A stretch of DNA of 64,000 nt from an uncultured SAR86 cluster bacterium (GTDB taxonomy: Bacteria; Pseudomonadota; Gammaproteobacteria; Magnimaribacterales; D2472): positions 186,001-250,000 of the forward strand of contig CACEAR010000001.1 of assembly GCA_902557575.1 (NCBI GenBank), in the 5' to 3' direction. Below, piece after piece: positions 62,950 to 64,000 of this stretch. The notes under the pieces were generated by a model. The model worked only from the letters and a program-made list of their open reading frames with translations. It did not search any database and was not told where the DNA came from. Numbering within the stretch: the first letter of the stretch is position 1; every line of letters begins with the position of its first letter. The position numbers were made by a program, and so were the translations under genes.

Positions 62950-64000
62950 TTTGATTCAATAAAGTTTTTTATAGCATTTTGGTAATCTTCATTTGGATAA
63001 AGGAAGCTGTCATGACCATGCTCTCCTTCTAATTCAATATATGAACATTTTTTATTAGCTTTGATGGATGCCAAACATATTTCTTTTCCATTCCTTGTAG
63101 GGAACATCCAGTCTGAGGTAAATGATACAACCAGAACTTCAGCTGTAATGTTTTCAAGAGCAGACTCAAGACTGTCGTCATACCCATGAGCAATGTCAAA
63201 TTTATCCATAACTTTTGTTAAAAGAATATATGAATTAGCATCAAAAGATTCTGCAAATTTTCCTCCCTTATATTGAAGGTAGTTCTCAATTTCAAAATCA
63301 ACATCTTCAGCTATTTTAGAATCAGTATTTTGTAACTTTCTTCCAAAGCGCTGGTCCATATTTTTAGCAGATAAATAAGTTATATGACCAAGCATCCTTG
63401 CAGCCTTAAGGCCTTTAGCTGGTGATTTATTAAATTCGAGATACTTCCCGTCATGAAAATCACTATCTTTTCTTATAACTTCTCTCTCAACCTCATTCAA
63501 AGCAATATTTTGAGAGCTTGTTTTAGCTGCTGCGGCAAGAATGCCAACTTTTTTTACCATTTTAGGATAACTTACAGCCCATTGAAGTGACTGCATTCCG
63601 CCTAAACTTCCACCAACGACTAAATGCCACTTTTTTATTCCTAATTTATCTGCAAGCATTTTTTGAGATTCAACCCAATCAATAACTTCTAGCTGAGGAA
63701 AATTATTATTAAACCTCTCTCCATTTTTATCTTTACTGAGAGGACCGCTAGAACCGAAACAACTTCCAAGATTATTTACGGAGACCACAAAGAAACGATT
63801 TGTATCTATTGTTTTATCTGGACCAATGAACTCATCCCACCAACCAATGTTATTGTCTCTTTTTCCTGCAGCATGATGACTTCCAGAGAATGCATGGCAT
63901 ACAAGGACTGCATTATCTTTTTTATCATTTAGCTGCCCATAAAAATCTGTCATTAGCTCAAAGCCTTCAAGAGCCTCTCCCGAAGCGCATTCCAATTTAG
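62946..64000 (-). CDS. metX: Homoserine O-acyltransferase MetX (5' end outside window)
   Basis: Alpha/beta hydrolase-fold acyltransferase that starts methionine synthesis from homoserine. Visible are NAVLVCHAFSGSHHAAG, DTNRFFVVSVNNLGSCFGSSGP, nucleophile elbow VVGGSLGGMQSLQWAV and a late GHDSFL histidine. The frame is open through the right edge (codons before TTG 63995 encode K and continue), so about 10-25 N-terminal residues are missing. Pairs with metW downstream. Confidence 0.93.
   Translation of the reverse strand, partial: KLECASGEALEGFELMTDFYGQLNDKKDNAVLVCHAFSGSHHAAGKRDNNIGWWDEFIGPDKTIDTNRFFVVSVNNLGSCFGSSGPLSKDKNGERFNNNFPQLEVIDWVESQKMLADKLGIKKWHLVVGGSLGGMQSLQWAVSYPKMVKKVGILAAAAKTSSQNIALNEVEREVIRKDSDFHDGKYLEFNKSPAKGLKAARMLGHITYLSAKNMDQRFGRKLQNTDSKIAEDVDFEIENYLQYKGGKFAESFDANSYILLTKVMDKFDIAHGYDDSLESALENITAEVLVVSFTSDWMFPTRNGKEICLASIKANKKCSYIELEGEHGHDSFLYPNEDYQNAIKNFIESK

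Overview
This window is AT-rich chromosome from a marine gammaproteobacterium, most likely of the SAR86 type. The basis is the gammaproteobacterial order mnmG-rsmG-parA-parB-atpBEFHAGDC-glmU-glmS, very short or overlapping intergenic gaps, frequent TTG/GTG starts, a TonB-dependent receptor, and many GMC, nitronate monooxygenase, esterase and peptidase genes. The assignment is inferred from gene content; no rRNA, tRNA or CRISPR is present.

Region 1 (1-12058) is the conserved, probably origin-proximal core: the 3' end of mnmG, rsmG, the chromosome partition genes parAB, the complete F0F1 ATP synthase operon behind a good sigma70 promoter (no atpI), then glmU and glmS for UDP-GlcNAc synthesis.

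Region 2 (12059 to about 22660) is accessory and begins directly after glmS. Two further copies of the last codons of glmS (S-V-T-V/A-E-stop, differing mostly at third codon positions) lie at 15268-15283 and 17027-17042. They cut the region into blocks. The first block holds an EEP-fold phosphatase/nuclease, a tiny membrane protein, a 5-methylcytosine DNA methyltransferase and a candidate restriction enzyme. The second holds a tiny membrane protein and two sulfotransferases of visibly higher GC, the first apparently starting at CTG. This looks like serial insertion at the 3' end of glmS. Further right come many small membrane proteins, an NTF2-like protein, an HXXEE protein, a 15-residue ORF with eight cysteines, and a beta-helix/diheme cytochrome c pair of unknown function, then an Xre regulator with a membrane partner.

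Region 3 (22758-29223) is a collinear run of small stress and housekeeping genes (MerC-like, SMR exporter, YrbL-like, nucleosidase, VOC protein, MGMT domain, PlsC-type acyltransferase) followed on the other strand by a carboxylesterase and a purine permease.

Region 4 (29224-31902) carries the strongest RNA signal: a sigma70-like promoter, two tandem 46-nt glutamine-riboswitch (glnA-motif) aptamers with covarying stems, then a TonB-dependent receptor. This suggests glutamine or nitrogen control of outer-membrane uptake.

Region 5 (31962-48853) is a dense catabolic and envelope set: phosphoribosyltransferase, sterol desaturase family, large zinc metalloprotease, GMC oxidoreductase, GFA protein, nitroreductase, ceramidase-like protein, Old Yellow Enzyme, hydrolases, M20 and M23 peptidases, two nitronate monooxygenases, a DsbA-like isomerase, a beta-hydroxyacid dehydrogenase, a serine hydrolase and a MazG-type pyrophosphatase.

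Region 6 (48907-64000) holds uvrD, a TRAP transporter whose binding protein is separated from its permease genes by lipB, lipA and a PNGase F-like lipoprotein, then yaaA, an enoyl-CoA hydratase, cysQ, rpoH, thiS-thiG, trmB, rdgB and metW-metX (metX runs off the right edge).
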